A stretch of 64,000 nt of DNA from assembly GCA_016191165.1 (NCBI GenBank), contig JACPPF010000162.1:1-64000 (forward strand), written 5' to 3'. The stretch's first letter is position 1; every line of letters begins with the position of its first letter. Shown here piece after piece: positions 1 through 7,896 of this stretch. The position numbers and the translations under genes are program-made. Under the pieces are notes generated by a model that was not told the DNA's origin, searched no databases, and saw nothing but the letters and a program-made list of their open reading frames with translations. Origin of the DNA: Planctomycetota bacterium (GTDB lineage: Bacteria; Planctomycetota; Planctomycetia; Gemmatales; Gemmataceae).

Positions 1-126
1 GAGATCTTGCAAATTCTCAGCATCACGCTTTTCGAGAAAACCCAGCTTTTTACCATGCTAAACGCACTCGGCGAACAGAAGGAAAAAACGCCCAGTCATA
101 AACAGTTGACACTATTCGACATATAA
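1..126 (+). mobile_element. C-terminal end of an IS4-type transposase (rest lies outside the window)
   Basis: Frame 1 is open from base 1 to the TAA at 124-126 and encodes 41 residues. It begins EILQILSITLFEKTQL and ends KQLTLFDI. This pattern is what I know as the extreme C-terminus of IS4-family DDE transposases. The catalytic core would be upstream of the window. Bases 126-140, just after the stop, probably contain the terminal inverted repeat (AACCGGACAGTAGTG), but the other end is not visible, so this is inference. The element seems to have inserted into the gene that follows. Confidence 0.6.
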
Positions 127-136
127 CCGGACAGTA

Positions 137-502
137 GTGTTCTGGACGAGTAAAAATGACCTCGACCTGGAAGTCGTGGAGCCGGGCGATGAGAAGATTT
201 TCTGGGGCCATCGCCAATCCCGGACCGGCGGGCGACTCGACCTTGACATGAACGTCTTTTACGACAAGGCCGCGAAAAACGCCGTCGAAAACATCTTTTG
301 GCCCAAGGGCAAGGCGCCGATCGGGCGCTACAAGGTCTACGTGCACCATTTCAACAATCATGGCAAGGCCGATTGCGAAGACCCGGCCCGCTTCACCGTG
401 CGCGTGCTGATCCGTGGCACGCCGCGCTGGTTCCACGGCGAGGTGCCCTTCAAGGACGCCCAGCGCCGCCGCGTGCTGGTGCATGAGTTTGACGTGCGCT
501 GA
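137..502 (+). pseudogene. DUF2135/YfaP-like domain protein, 5'-truncated, probably by the IS insertion
   Basis: The 121 residues contain NDLDLEVVEPG, GGRLDLDMN, ENIFWPKGKAP and YKVYVHHFNNHG, the pattern of the DUF2135 (YfaP-like) beta-sandwich found in exported proteins. The first codon (GTG) is already deep inside the first conserved strand (usual form V.L.W....DLDL). There is an in-frame TGA at 107-109 inside the transposase tail. I therefore read this as the 3' remnant of a larger exported protein cut by the insertion sequence. Without its signal peptide and N-terminal part it is probably not functional. It ends 15 bases from the convergent phospholipase D-type gene. Confidence 0.6.
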
Positions 503-517
503 GCGGTGTTTTCCATT

Positions 518-1972
518 TTACAGGTAAGGCATGAACAGTCGGGCCACGCCGTCGCGCAGCTTGACCGGAAACGGGCGCTGGTTGAGTTTCGTGAGCGTCA
601 CGCGCTCGGACCTGGTGATGGTGGCGTCCACGGCGGCCTCCAGTTCGCGCGCCAAGGTGCGATCATAGCATTCGATATTGAACTCGAAATTGAGGCGAAG
701 GCTGCGCGCGTCCCAGTTGCCCGAACCGAGCAGCGTCCAGACACCGTCCACGATCATCAGCTTGGTATGCGGGAACGGATCGGGATCGATCCATACCCGG
801 CAGCCATGTTCGAGCACCTGCCAGAGTTGCGCGGTGGACGCCCATTGGACCAGCCGTAAATCGCCGAATTTGGGCAATACGATATCGATCTGCACGCCAC
901 GCAGGGCGGTGATGTTCAGCGCGGAAATCAGGCCCACGTCGGGTAGGAAATAGGGCGTAACGATGACCACGCGCTGCTGGGCGCTGTTCAGCGCGCCGAG
1001 CAAGACGAATCGTAGTTTCTCCAGATCTTCATCGGGCCCGCTGCTGACGCCACGCGCCAGCACCGGCCCGTGCGGCACGAGCGTGGGGAACCAGCGCGGG
1101 CCGTGCAGCGTTTCGCCCGTGGTAAAACTCCAGTCCTCCACGAACACCTTCTGCATTTGCGAGACGATCAGGCCTTCCATGCGGAACATCAGGTCGCGGA
1201 TCGGATGGGCCGGGCGAAGGTGCAAGCAGTTCCCGTCCCCGATATTCATACCCCCCGTGAAGCCGAGTCGGCCATCCACGACCAGGATTTTTCGATGGCT
1301 CCGCAAATTCGCGTAGGCGAAATAGCGCGGAATCAACGTGCGCAAGAAACACGCCACCGGGACATTCGCCTGGCGCAGCGGACCCACGATGGAACGCCAG
1401 GTGAAGTGAGCGCCGATGTCATCCACGAGGACGCGGACCTCAACGCCGCGCGCGACAGCTCGTCCCAGGGCGGCCACGAACAGGTTGCCCGCCTGGTCGT
1501 TCTCGAATATGTACATGGCCAGGCTGACAGACTGAGTCGCCTCGTCGATCGCCTGCATCATGACCGGATAGGCCTGATCGCCGTTCATGAGCGGCGCGAC
1601 CGAGTTGCCCGGACACAACGGATTCCCCGTGATGGTCTCGCCAAGTTGTGCCAGCGGCGTCAGATGCTCCGCCCCGGTGGCGAGGATGGCCGACGCCATA
1701 TCGCTCAACGGAGCAGTCGCCCCGGTCGGCGTCCGGGATCGGCGAAACTTTCGACGCAACCGGCGGGCACGCCGTTGGATGCGATTGATTCCAAGCAGCC
1801 AATAAAGTGCAACGCCCAGAAACGGCGCGAGCCAGAAAATCGCCAGCCAGTTGACCGCCGTATGCGAATCGCGTTTGATTAGAATGACGCGCGCGGAGAC
1901 CGCCAGGTTAAGGGCAATCAGAACCAACAACAGCAGCCAGGGCCAAATTGATAGCAGGAAATCCACCGACAT
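518..1972 (-). CDS. Cardiolipin synthase-type phospholipase D protein
   Basis: The protein has 484 residues. Two N-terminal membrane helices (about residues 8-30 and 39-62) precede two PLD domains. Both HKD motifs are intact: HRKILVVDGRLGFTGG in the first and HTKLMIVDGVWTLLGSGNWD in the second. Length, helices and motifs fit bacterial cardiolipin synthases of the ClsA type, which join two phosphatidylglycerol molecules at the inner membrane. A phospholipase or another phosphatidyltransferase cannot be excluded. The ATG at 1970-1972 starts the first membrane helix directly. No strong ribosome site is visible. It lies downstream of the DUF1501 gene with a 154-base gap. Confidence 0.85.
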   Translation of the reverse strand: MSVDFLLSIWPWLLLLVLIALNLAVSARVILIKRDSHTAVNWLAIFWLAPFLGVALYWLLGINRIQRRARRLRRKFRRSRTPTGATAPLSDMASAILATGAEHLTPLAQLGETITGNPLCPGNSVAPLMNGDQAYPVMMQAIDEATQSVSLAMYIFENDQAGNLFVAALGRAVARGVEVRVLVDDIGAHFTWRSIVGPLRQANVPVACFLRTLIPRYFAYANLRSHRKILVVDGRLGFTGGMNIGDGNCLHLRPAHPIRDLMFRMEGLIVSQMQKVFVEDWSFTTGETLHGPRWFPTLVPHGPVLARGVSSGPDEDLEKLRFVLLGALNSAQQRVVIVTPYFLPDVGLISALNITALRGVQIDIVLPKFGDLRLVQWASTAQLWQVLEHGCRVWIDPDPFPHTKLMIVDGVWTLLGSGNWDARSLRLNFEFNIECYDRTLARELEAAVDATITRSERVTLTKLNQRPFPVKLRDGVARLFMPYL

Positions 1973-2126
1973 GTCTCGTGAAATGGAGCAGTCGTAGGGT
2001 GGGTCAAGCGCACCGAAGCCGACCAGCGATCGGCGTTACCCCCGACTGGCCTCGCCACGTTCGACCCACGGTACGACAAAACGGCGTGCGTCAATTCCTC
2101 ACGCAGGTTCCAATCCACTCAACCAA

Positions 2127-3443
2127 TCAAATCAACTCCGCAACCGGTCTGCCCTGCACGACGAAATGCGGTCGGCCGCTCGGGTCGGTCACGCGCGTGG
2201 ACGAGTCGTAGCCCAGGGCGTGATAAATCGTGGCGACGAAATCGGAAACGTGGACTGGATTGTCCGCCGGCACGCCGCCCTGCGCATCGCTGCGACCGAC
2301 GACGCGCCCGCCGCGCAAACCACCGCCCGCGAGCACGGTTGAATACACGCGGCCCCAGTGATCGCGGCCGGCGCTGCCGTTGATCCGCGGCGTGCGGCCA
2401 AACTCGCCGGTCCAGGCCACCACGGTGTCGTCCAGCATCCCTCGCTGAATCAAATCTTCCAGCAGCGCGGAGAACGCCCGATCCACCGGCGGCAGCAGCA
2501 TGTGCTTCATCTTGGTGAAGTTGCGGCTATGCGTGTCGAAATTCTGTTCCGATTGCTTGAACACCCACGGCACCGTCACCAGTCCGACGCCGGCCTCGAT
2601 CAAACGTCGCGCCACCAGGCAGCTCCGCCCGAAACGGTTGTCGCCATAGCGTTCGAGATTGCGGCGTGGCTCGTCATCGAGTCGGAACGCTCGCCAGGCC
2701 CGCCCGGAATTCAGCACGTCGAAGGCGAGCTGCTGAAAGCGTTCGTATTCGCGTTCCGGCGCGGAATCAGCCGGGCGGCGATTTTCCACGGTCGTCAAGA
2801 GTTCCGATCGCCCCACCTGCCGCGGACCGTCGACGCCGGGTGGCGCGGTAAAGCCAGGCATTGGATCGCCAGGCCGCCAGGTTTCGTCGAAGATGAAGAG
2901 TGGATCGTAGCGCGGCCCCAAAAAGCCCGCGTGCTGACCGCCCCACATCGCGTTGTTCTGATCGCCGATCGGCCGGGGCAATTGCACCGCCGCCGGCAGC
3001 CGATTGCGATCCCCGCGCAGTTGCCTCACCACCGCGCCGATGCACGGCGGATCGCGCCGATCGAGTTGCGGCTCGCCGGCTCGCCGCGGCGCATGACGCA
3101 GCCCGGTCATGTTGTAATGCACGCCCACGCCATGCGTATCGGAGCCGTGGAAGACGGAACGCAGAATGGAATAGTGTTGAGCATACTGCGCCAGCATCGG
3201 CAAGAGTTCGCAGATGCGAATCCCCGGCACGCTGGTCGCGATTGGCTGATACTCACCGCGAATATTCGACGGCGCGTCCGGCTTCGGATCAAACGTCTCG
3301 TGCTGCGCCGGCCCGCCGGTCATGTAGAGCAAAATGCAAGCCTTCGCCCGCCCGGCACGCGCCGGCGCGGAAGCCAGGGTCTGCCCCAAACTGAGCCCCA
3401 GCGGCGCAAGCACGCCCGCTTGCAAAAATGTGCGACGATTCAC
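2127..3443 (-). CDS. DUF1501 family exported protein
   Basis: The protein has 438 residues. It begins with a Tat-like leader (MNRRTFLQAGVLAPLGLSLG) and continues with the DUF1501 hallmarks: LLYMTGGPAQHETFDPKP, GIRICELLP, SDTHGVGVHYNMTG and VVAWTGEFGRTPRINGSAGR near the C-terminus. DUF1501 proteins resemble the alkaline phosphatase/sulfatase superfamily and are very abundant in planctomycetes, but their substrate is unknown. They are normally encoded next to a DUF1549/DUF1553 protein; this copy has no such partner nearby. The start is GTG, preceded by a purine-rich AGGGGGGGG tract. It is divergent from the galactonate dehydratase-like gene. Confidence 0.85.
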   Translation of the reverse strand: MNRRTFLQAGVLAPLGLSLGQTLASAPARAGRAKACILLYMTGGPAQHETFDPKPDAPSNIRGEYQPIATSVPGIRICELLPMLAQYAQHYSILRSVFHGSDTHGVGVHYNMTGLRHAPRRAGEPQLDRRDPPCIGAVVRQLRGDRNRLPAAVQLPRPIGDQNNAMWGGQHAGFLGPRYDPLFIFDETWRPGDPMPGFTAPPGVDGPRQVGRSELLTTVENRRPADSAPEREYERFQQLAFDVLNSGRAWRAFRLDDEPRRNLERYGDNRFGRSCLVARRLIEAGVGLVTVPWVFKQSEQNFDTHSRNFTKMKHMLLPPVDRAFSALLEDLIQRGMLDDTVVAWTGEFGRTPRINGSAGRDHWGRVYSTVLAGGGLRGGRVVGRSDAQGGVPADNPVHVSDFVATIYHALGYDSSTRVTDPSGRPHFVVQGRPVAELI

Positions 3444-3611
3444 GGTGATGCCCCCCCCTGAACAATGAACCGATTTATTCTACCGTATGTTGGATCGGTT
3501 TGCCACGGGAGATTATCAACAAACGGTTCCTGAAGGGCCACGGGAAGAAACGCCGTTGCAACGGAGAATTCATCGATTAGTATGGACCGAAACCTTTTGG
3601 GAGGCCACGTC

Positions 3612-4820
3612 ATGCACCGTCGAGATTTCCTGGAAGCCGCCGCCGCGGGGTTGCCCGCTGCTGCCGTTGCGGAGGAGTTGCAGCCGAACCCGCCGGTACG
3701 GCCGGGGCGGGCGCTCAAGATTACGAAGCTTGAGACTTTTCTCGTTCGCCCGCGCTGGTTGTTCTTGAAGGTGCACACCGACGCGGGCATCGTCGGGCTG
3801 GGCGAGCCGGTCGTCGAGGGGCGGGCGAATACCGTCGCCACGGCCGTGTCGGAGATCGCTCCCTATCTGGTCGGCAAGGACCCGCGCCACGTCGTGCATC
3901 ACTGGCAGGCGATTTACCGCCACGCCTTCTATCGCGGCGGGCCGATCCTCACCAGCGCCTTGAGCGGCATCGACATGGCTCTCTGGGACATCAAGGGCAA
4001 GGCCCTCGGCGTGCCCGTATACGAACTGCTCGGCGGGCCGACGCGCCGCAAAATCCGCGTCTACGCACACGCCAACACTTCCGCCGCCATGAAGCCGCTG
4101 CTGGCGCGCGGGTTCACCGCCTTCAAGTGCGGCGTCGCCAAGCGACGCAATAGCCGGTACATCGAGACGCCCGCAGCCGTGCGTTACGCGGCCGAGCGCT
4201 TCGCCGAGCTGCGCAAGACCGCCGGTGACGACGTGGACATCGGCATCGATTTTCACGGCGCCATCAGCCCGGCAATGGCCAAGGTGCTCATCAAAGCACT
4301 GGAGCCGTACAACCCGATGTTCGTCGAGGAGCCGATCAACTGCCAGAATCACGACCTGATGGCCGAGATCGCCCGCGGCACGCACATACCGATCGCCACC
4401 GGGGAGCGCGTCTTCACCAAGTGGGGTTTTCGTGAAGTGTTAGAAAAAAAGGCCGCCACGATCCTACAGCCCGATCTCTGCCACGCAGGCGGCATTACCG
4501 AGGTGCGGCTCATCGCGGGCATGGCCGAGGCGTATTACGCCGTCATCGCGCCGCACAACCCGCTTGGACCGATCTCGCTGGCGGCGGGGATTCAACTCGC
4601 GGCGAGCATTCCCAACTTCCTCTGCCAGGAGCAAGTCAGCCTCGGCGAGGGCATCCTGCGTCGCCCGTTTGTCGTCGGCAAGGGCGGCTACATCGACCTC
4701 CCCACCGGACCGGGCCTGGGCATCGAACTCGACGACAAGGCCGTCGCCAAGCAGATCGGCCACAACTGGCGCAGCCGCGAGACGTACGACGACGACGATG
4801 GGTCGGTCGTGGACTGGTAG
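3612..4820 (+). CDS. Galactonate dehydratase-like enolase-superfamily enzyme with a Tat-type leader
   Basis: The protein has 402 residues and is a mandelate racemase/muconate lactonizing enzyme family member. KITKLETFLVRPRWLFLKV, GIVGLGEPVVEGR, FYRGGPILTSALSGIDMALWDIKGKALG, DIGIDFHGAIS, FVEEPI, ATGERVFTKWGF and IAPHNPLGPISLA are the pattern of D-galactonate dehydratase (DgoD), which removes water from acid sugars. The ATG at 3612 is chosen because GGGAGG at 3599-3604 sits 7 bases before it; an upstream in-frame ATG at 3582 has no such site. From 3612 the protein begins MHRRDFLEAAAAGLPAAA, a Tat-like signal, so it may act in the periplasm, unlike classical cytoplasmic DgoD. Exact substrate is uncertain. 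Confidence 0.8.
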   Translation: MHRRDFLEAAAAGLPAAAVAEELQPNPPVRPGRALKITKLETFLVRPRWLFLKVHTDAGIVGLGEPVVEGRANTVATAVSEIAPYLVGKDPRHVVHHWQAIYRHAFYRGGPILTSALSGIDMALWDIKGKALGVPVYELLGGPTRRKIRVYAHANTSAAMKPLLARGFTAFKCGVAKRRNSRYIETPAAVRYAAERFAELRKTAGDDVDIGIDFHGAISPAMAKVLIKALEPYNPMFVEEPINCQNHDLMAEIARGTHIPIATGERVFTKWGFREVLEKKAATILQPDLCHAGGITEVRLIAGMAEAYYAVIAPHNPLGPISLAAGIQLAASIPNFLCQEQVSLGEGILRRPFVVGKGGYIDLPTGPGLGIELDDKAVAKQIGHNWRSRETYDDDDGSVVDW

Positions 4821-4976
4821 CGGGGGATCGACCCAGTCACCCTTTCGCCAGCGAATCGGCGAGGGACGCAGTCTTGCCGCGAGTCACACGCGACCGTGAA
4901 GGTGGGTGGCGACTACCAGGAATTCCCGACAATTCCCGGATGGGCGGCCTCACGCTCTCACAGCGACATGGCAACG

Positions 4977-5858
4977 CTACCCATCCTCGCCAAACGCCAG
5001 CATCGGCTGGGTAAACGGATCACCCATTCCAGGCGCGGTTTTCAAACGAATCGTCGGGCCGGCCTTGCCCTGCACGGCGGTGTGAATCGACAGGGCAACG
5101 CCGAGGCGCTTCAGCACTCCGCCCGCGGCGGCCTGCGCCAGTTCGGGCCGATTGCAATCCTGGCTTAAATGCAGTTGCACAAGTTGCTTGACTCGCCCCG
5201 GGGCGGAAAGCGTGATGACCCTGGCGAGAAGGTCCGCGGCCTGAGCGTTGGACAGATGCCCCGCGTCACTCAGAACCCGGCGGATCAACAGCGGATGCCG
5301 GCCGCTTTGCAGTTGCAGGTCCACATCATGGTTGAATTCCAGCGCCAGCAGATCGACGTCGGCCAGGTGTCGAGCGATCTGTTCGGTCCAGCAACCGAGG
5401 TCGGTGGCATAACCGACTGCCCAGGCCGCTCCGCGGCTTTGCCCCTCCAGGCGAAACGCGCAGGTCGCGCAGCCATCATGCGACACGGCGATGGGGGCCA
5501 GGGCGCAGCGCGAATGAAGCACGATCTTTTGGCCCGGTGCGTAGCAACGCAGCAAGCCCGCCGCCGACAGCGCGGCATGAGCCCGGCTTGCCGGCGCCAG
5601 CGCGGCCGCGTGTTCCGCATGACAATAGACCGGTATTTTGAGCTTGGCCAGATGCGCCAGTGTGGATGCCTGCCAGTGATCGGTGTGCGTATGGGTCAAG
5701 AGCGCCGCATCGATGCGGGGCCAGGCCACGCGGAGACGCTGCATGCGCGGCGCCAGTTGCCGGGGGGATAGGCCGAAGTCGAGCAACAGCCCAAACCCAC
5801 CCACATCCAGAACGCACGCGTTGCCGGAGCTACCGCTCGCCAGGACGTGAAATTGCAT
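4977..5858 (-). CDS. Metallo-beta-lactamase-fold hydrolase (YycJ/WalJ-like)
   Basis: From the ATG at 5856-5858 the protein has 293 residues and begins MQFHVLASGSSGNACVLDVG, the usual opening of YycJ/WalJ-type metallo-beta-lactamase proteins. The metal motif THTHTDH (THxHxDH) follows, then further candidate ligands (FNHD, DAGHLSNAQAA). Families with this opening are predicted nucleases or phosphodiesterases. The reading frame stays open upstream to 6047, but that extension (rich in F, S and R) looks non-coding. The following gene (sigma-kinase) is divergent. Confidence 0.75.
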   Translation of the reverse strand: MQFHVLASGSSGNACVLDVGGFGLLLDFGLSPRQLAPRMQRLRVAWPRIDAALLTHTHTDHWQASTLAHLAKLKIPVYCHAEHAAALAPASRAHAALSAAGLLRCYAPGQKIVLHSRCALAPIAVSHDGCATCAFRLEGQSRGAAWAVGYATDLGCWTEQIARHLADVDLLALEFNHDVDLQLQSGRHPLLIRRVLSDAGHLSNAQAADLLARVITLSAPGRVKQLVQLHLSQDCNRPELAQAAAGGVLKRLGVALSIHTAVQGKAGPTIRLKTAPGMGDPFTQPMLAFGEDG

Positions 5859-6065
5859 GGCGCTGAATCCTACGTGAATGAAAATTGTTCCCATGAAAAC
5901 CGCGGGCGTCTGCCAACTGGCGCGGCGGTAACGTAATAGCGGTTTTTTATTGAAAGAGGAAAAATAGCTTGCACTGCCGTTCGTGATTTGGAATGATGTG
6001 GCCAGGGGGTGGATGGATTCTTGGGTTCCAAAGCGTAGGAACACCATATCCCGAGAGGAAATGTC

Positions 6066-6140
6066 GTGAAGTTGCCTTCCCTCTCCAATTCATCGGACCG
6101 CGAATTCCTGGTAGTTGCTCGAAAGGGCTCACTCCGGTGA
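6066..6140 (+). other. Short frame that looks like the displaced 5' end of the sigma-kinase gene
   Basis: GTG at 6066 follows GAGAGGA (6053-6059) with 6-base spacing, a better start than anything in the main frame. Its 24 codons end in ARKGSLR before TGA at 6138-6140, and include DREFLVVARKG, a usual opening of region 2 of ECF sigma factors. The main frame resumes as DGAALDKLIDRHRPYL from 6139. Skipping one base at the TGA would join both parts. Seen: start, motif and frame relation. Inference: that both parts belong to one gene. Confidence 0.45.
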
Positions 6141-7749
6141 TGGCGCTGCGTTGGACAAGCTCATCGATCGCCATCGACCTTACCTTCACACGCTCGCTCA
6201 GGACGAGGCCGACGCTGGCCTGAAGGCGCTGCCAGCCGAGATTGTTCAGGAAGCCTGCGTCCACGCGCGCCAGGCCTTTGACCAGTTTCGTGGGTCCAGC
6301 TCGAAGGATCTGAATACGTGGCTGCGTAGGATCTTGCTCAACCGGGTCCGCGATTGCCACGACCGTCATCTGGCGCGCAAGCGCGAGGTTGTTCTGGATC
6401 ATCTCGCCTCGTCCGGCGGCGCCGCCGATACCGCCGACGTGGCGGCGGTCCGGACGACTCAGGCCGCGGAGCAAGTTGTCCGACAGGAGGACCGGGATCA
6501 TTTCGAACGTGCCCTGGCGCGCCTCGGCGACCTGGATCGCGAGGTGATCCAGATAAGACAAAAGGAAGGCCTGGCGTTCGTGGACATCGCTCGCCAAATG
6601 GGCCTGACCGAGGAGGCCGCCCAAAAACGCTGGCAGCGCGCCTTGCAAGCCCTGCAAGAAAGGGTGCTTGACCTGGAGAAACCGGCGCGCGTTGAACCGT
6701 GGAGCGAGGCCTGGATCACCGAACTCGTCCAGTTCGACAAGGGCCTGCGCCTCGGCCGACATCCCGCGTTAACCCGGCCTGCCGATCCCGGTTTGACGGA
6801 CGCCCAGCGGTTCCTGATGCGTCTGCAAGGTATTTGGCCACGGACGCCCAAGCGAATCGGTCCCTACACGCTGACGCGCAGCCTCGGCCAGGGAACGCTC
6901 GGCCTGACCTACCTGGCCGAGGACGCAGCAACGCACGATCGGTATGTTCTCAAGCTGCTTTGGCCCAATCTCGCCGCGGAGGCTGGCGTGCGAGTTCAGC
7001 TTTTCAAGGATGCGCAGCGCGTCCGCGCGCTGGTTGACGTGCGGATCGCCGCGTTGCGGGAGGCGCTCGCGGCCGGGCCGGTCTGCTGCGTCGTCAGCCA
7101 GTATTGCCCAGGCCCGTCGCTGGCGCAATGGCGCCGCGAGCATCCGCAACCGCTGGCCTGGGACATTGCCGCGGTGTTCGTGGCCCGGCTGGCGGAGATC
7201 ATCGCCCTGGCTCACGAGGGCGGCGTCGTCCACGGCGATTTGAAGCCGACCAATATTTTTCTTGCCGCCGACCCGCCAATCGCGCCGGCCCAACTCCATC
7301 AGGCTGACTTTTTCATCGCCGACTTCGCCCTGGCGAGTGCGGTTCAACAATCACGCCTCCTGTCGCAGGGCGGCCTTCCCTGGCCCATGCCGCAGTACCT
7401 GGCGCCCGAACAGTTGCGCCATCGCACCCGGGCGCCAGAACCGGCCAGCGATGTCTACGCGCTCGGCATGATCGCCTACGAACTGCTGACAGGCCGTTGT
7501 CCCGTCAGGGGCGCCACGCGCGAGGAAATCTCGTTGCAGACTCAATCCAGCGCCTTCCCGCCGCCGCGGCACTATCGACCCGAGATCCCCGTCGAGCTCG
7601 ACACGCTCTTGGTTCAATGCCTGCACAAAAACACTCGGACGCGCCCGGCGGCCGCACGCACCCTTGCCGAAACACTCCGCGGTTTGGCGCCTGCCCCCAC
7701 ACCGGAGCCAGCCCCGGTATCCTGGTGGAAACGATGGTTCGGCTCTTGA
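6115..7749 (+). CDS. ECF-type sigma factor fused to a Ser/Thr protein kinase domain; start probably frameshifted
   Basis: Numbering from the TTG at 6115, residues 1-185 are an ECF-like sigma factor: region 2 around IVQEACVHARQAFDQF and LNTWLRRILLNRVRD, region 4 around LGDLDREVIQIRQKEGLAFVDIA. Residues about 247-540 are a kinase domain with G-loop LGQGTLG, Lys280, HGDLKPTN (373-380), DFA (403-405, normally DFG) and APEQ. Such sigma-kinase fusions are known in planctomycetes, where phosphorylation is thought to control promoter choice. A stop codon directly precedes the TTG. A GTG at 6066 with a good GAGAGGA site opens another frame encoding DREFLVVARKG, which looks like the missing sigma N-terminus. 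The true product may therefore need a frameshift. No membrane segment is seen. Confidence 0.8.
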   Translation: MLERAHSGDGAALDKLIDRHRPYLHTLAQDEADAGLKALPAEIVQEACVHARQAFDQFRGSSSKDLNTWLRRILLNRVRDCHDRHLARKREVVLDHLASSGGAADTADVAAVRTTQAAEQVVRQEDRDHFERALARLGDLDREVIQIRQKEGLAFVDIARQMGLTEEAAQKRWQRALQALQERVLDLEKPARVEPWSEAWITELVQFDKGLRLGRHPALTRPADPGLTDAQRFLMRLQGIWPRTPKRIGPYTLTRSLGQGTLGLTYLAEDAATHDRYVLKLLWPNLAAEAGVRVQLFKDAQRVRALVDVRIAALREALAAGPVCCVVSQYCPGPSLAQWRREHPQPLAWDIAAVFVARLAEIIALAHEGGVVHGDLKPTNIFLAADPPIAPAQLHQADFFIADFALASAVQQSRLLSQGGLPWPMPQYLAPEQLRHRTRAPEPASDVYALGMIAYELLTGRCPVRGATREEISLQTQSSAFPPPRHYRPEIPVELDTLLVQCLHKNTRTRPAAARTLAETLRGLAPAPTPEPAPVSWWKRWFGS

Positions 7750-7896
7750 TTCTTTCGGAAATGGCGCAAGCTTACGGCTTTGTCCTTGCCGAGAATTGTC
7801 TACCCGTTGGTTCCCTGAGCACGGTTCTGAACCCAAATTCGTCGGGTGTCGCGCCAGTACCAGCACGCTTACCGATCGGATGAAACACCGCCCGCC

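Noticed and set aside
5859-6047. N-terminal extension of the beta-lactamase-fold hydrolase
   Set aside because: The family opens with QFHVLASGSSGN; the extension has no conserved pattern and is likely untranslated.
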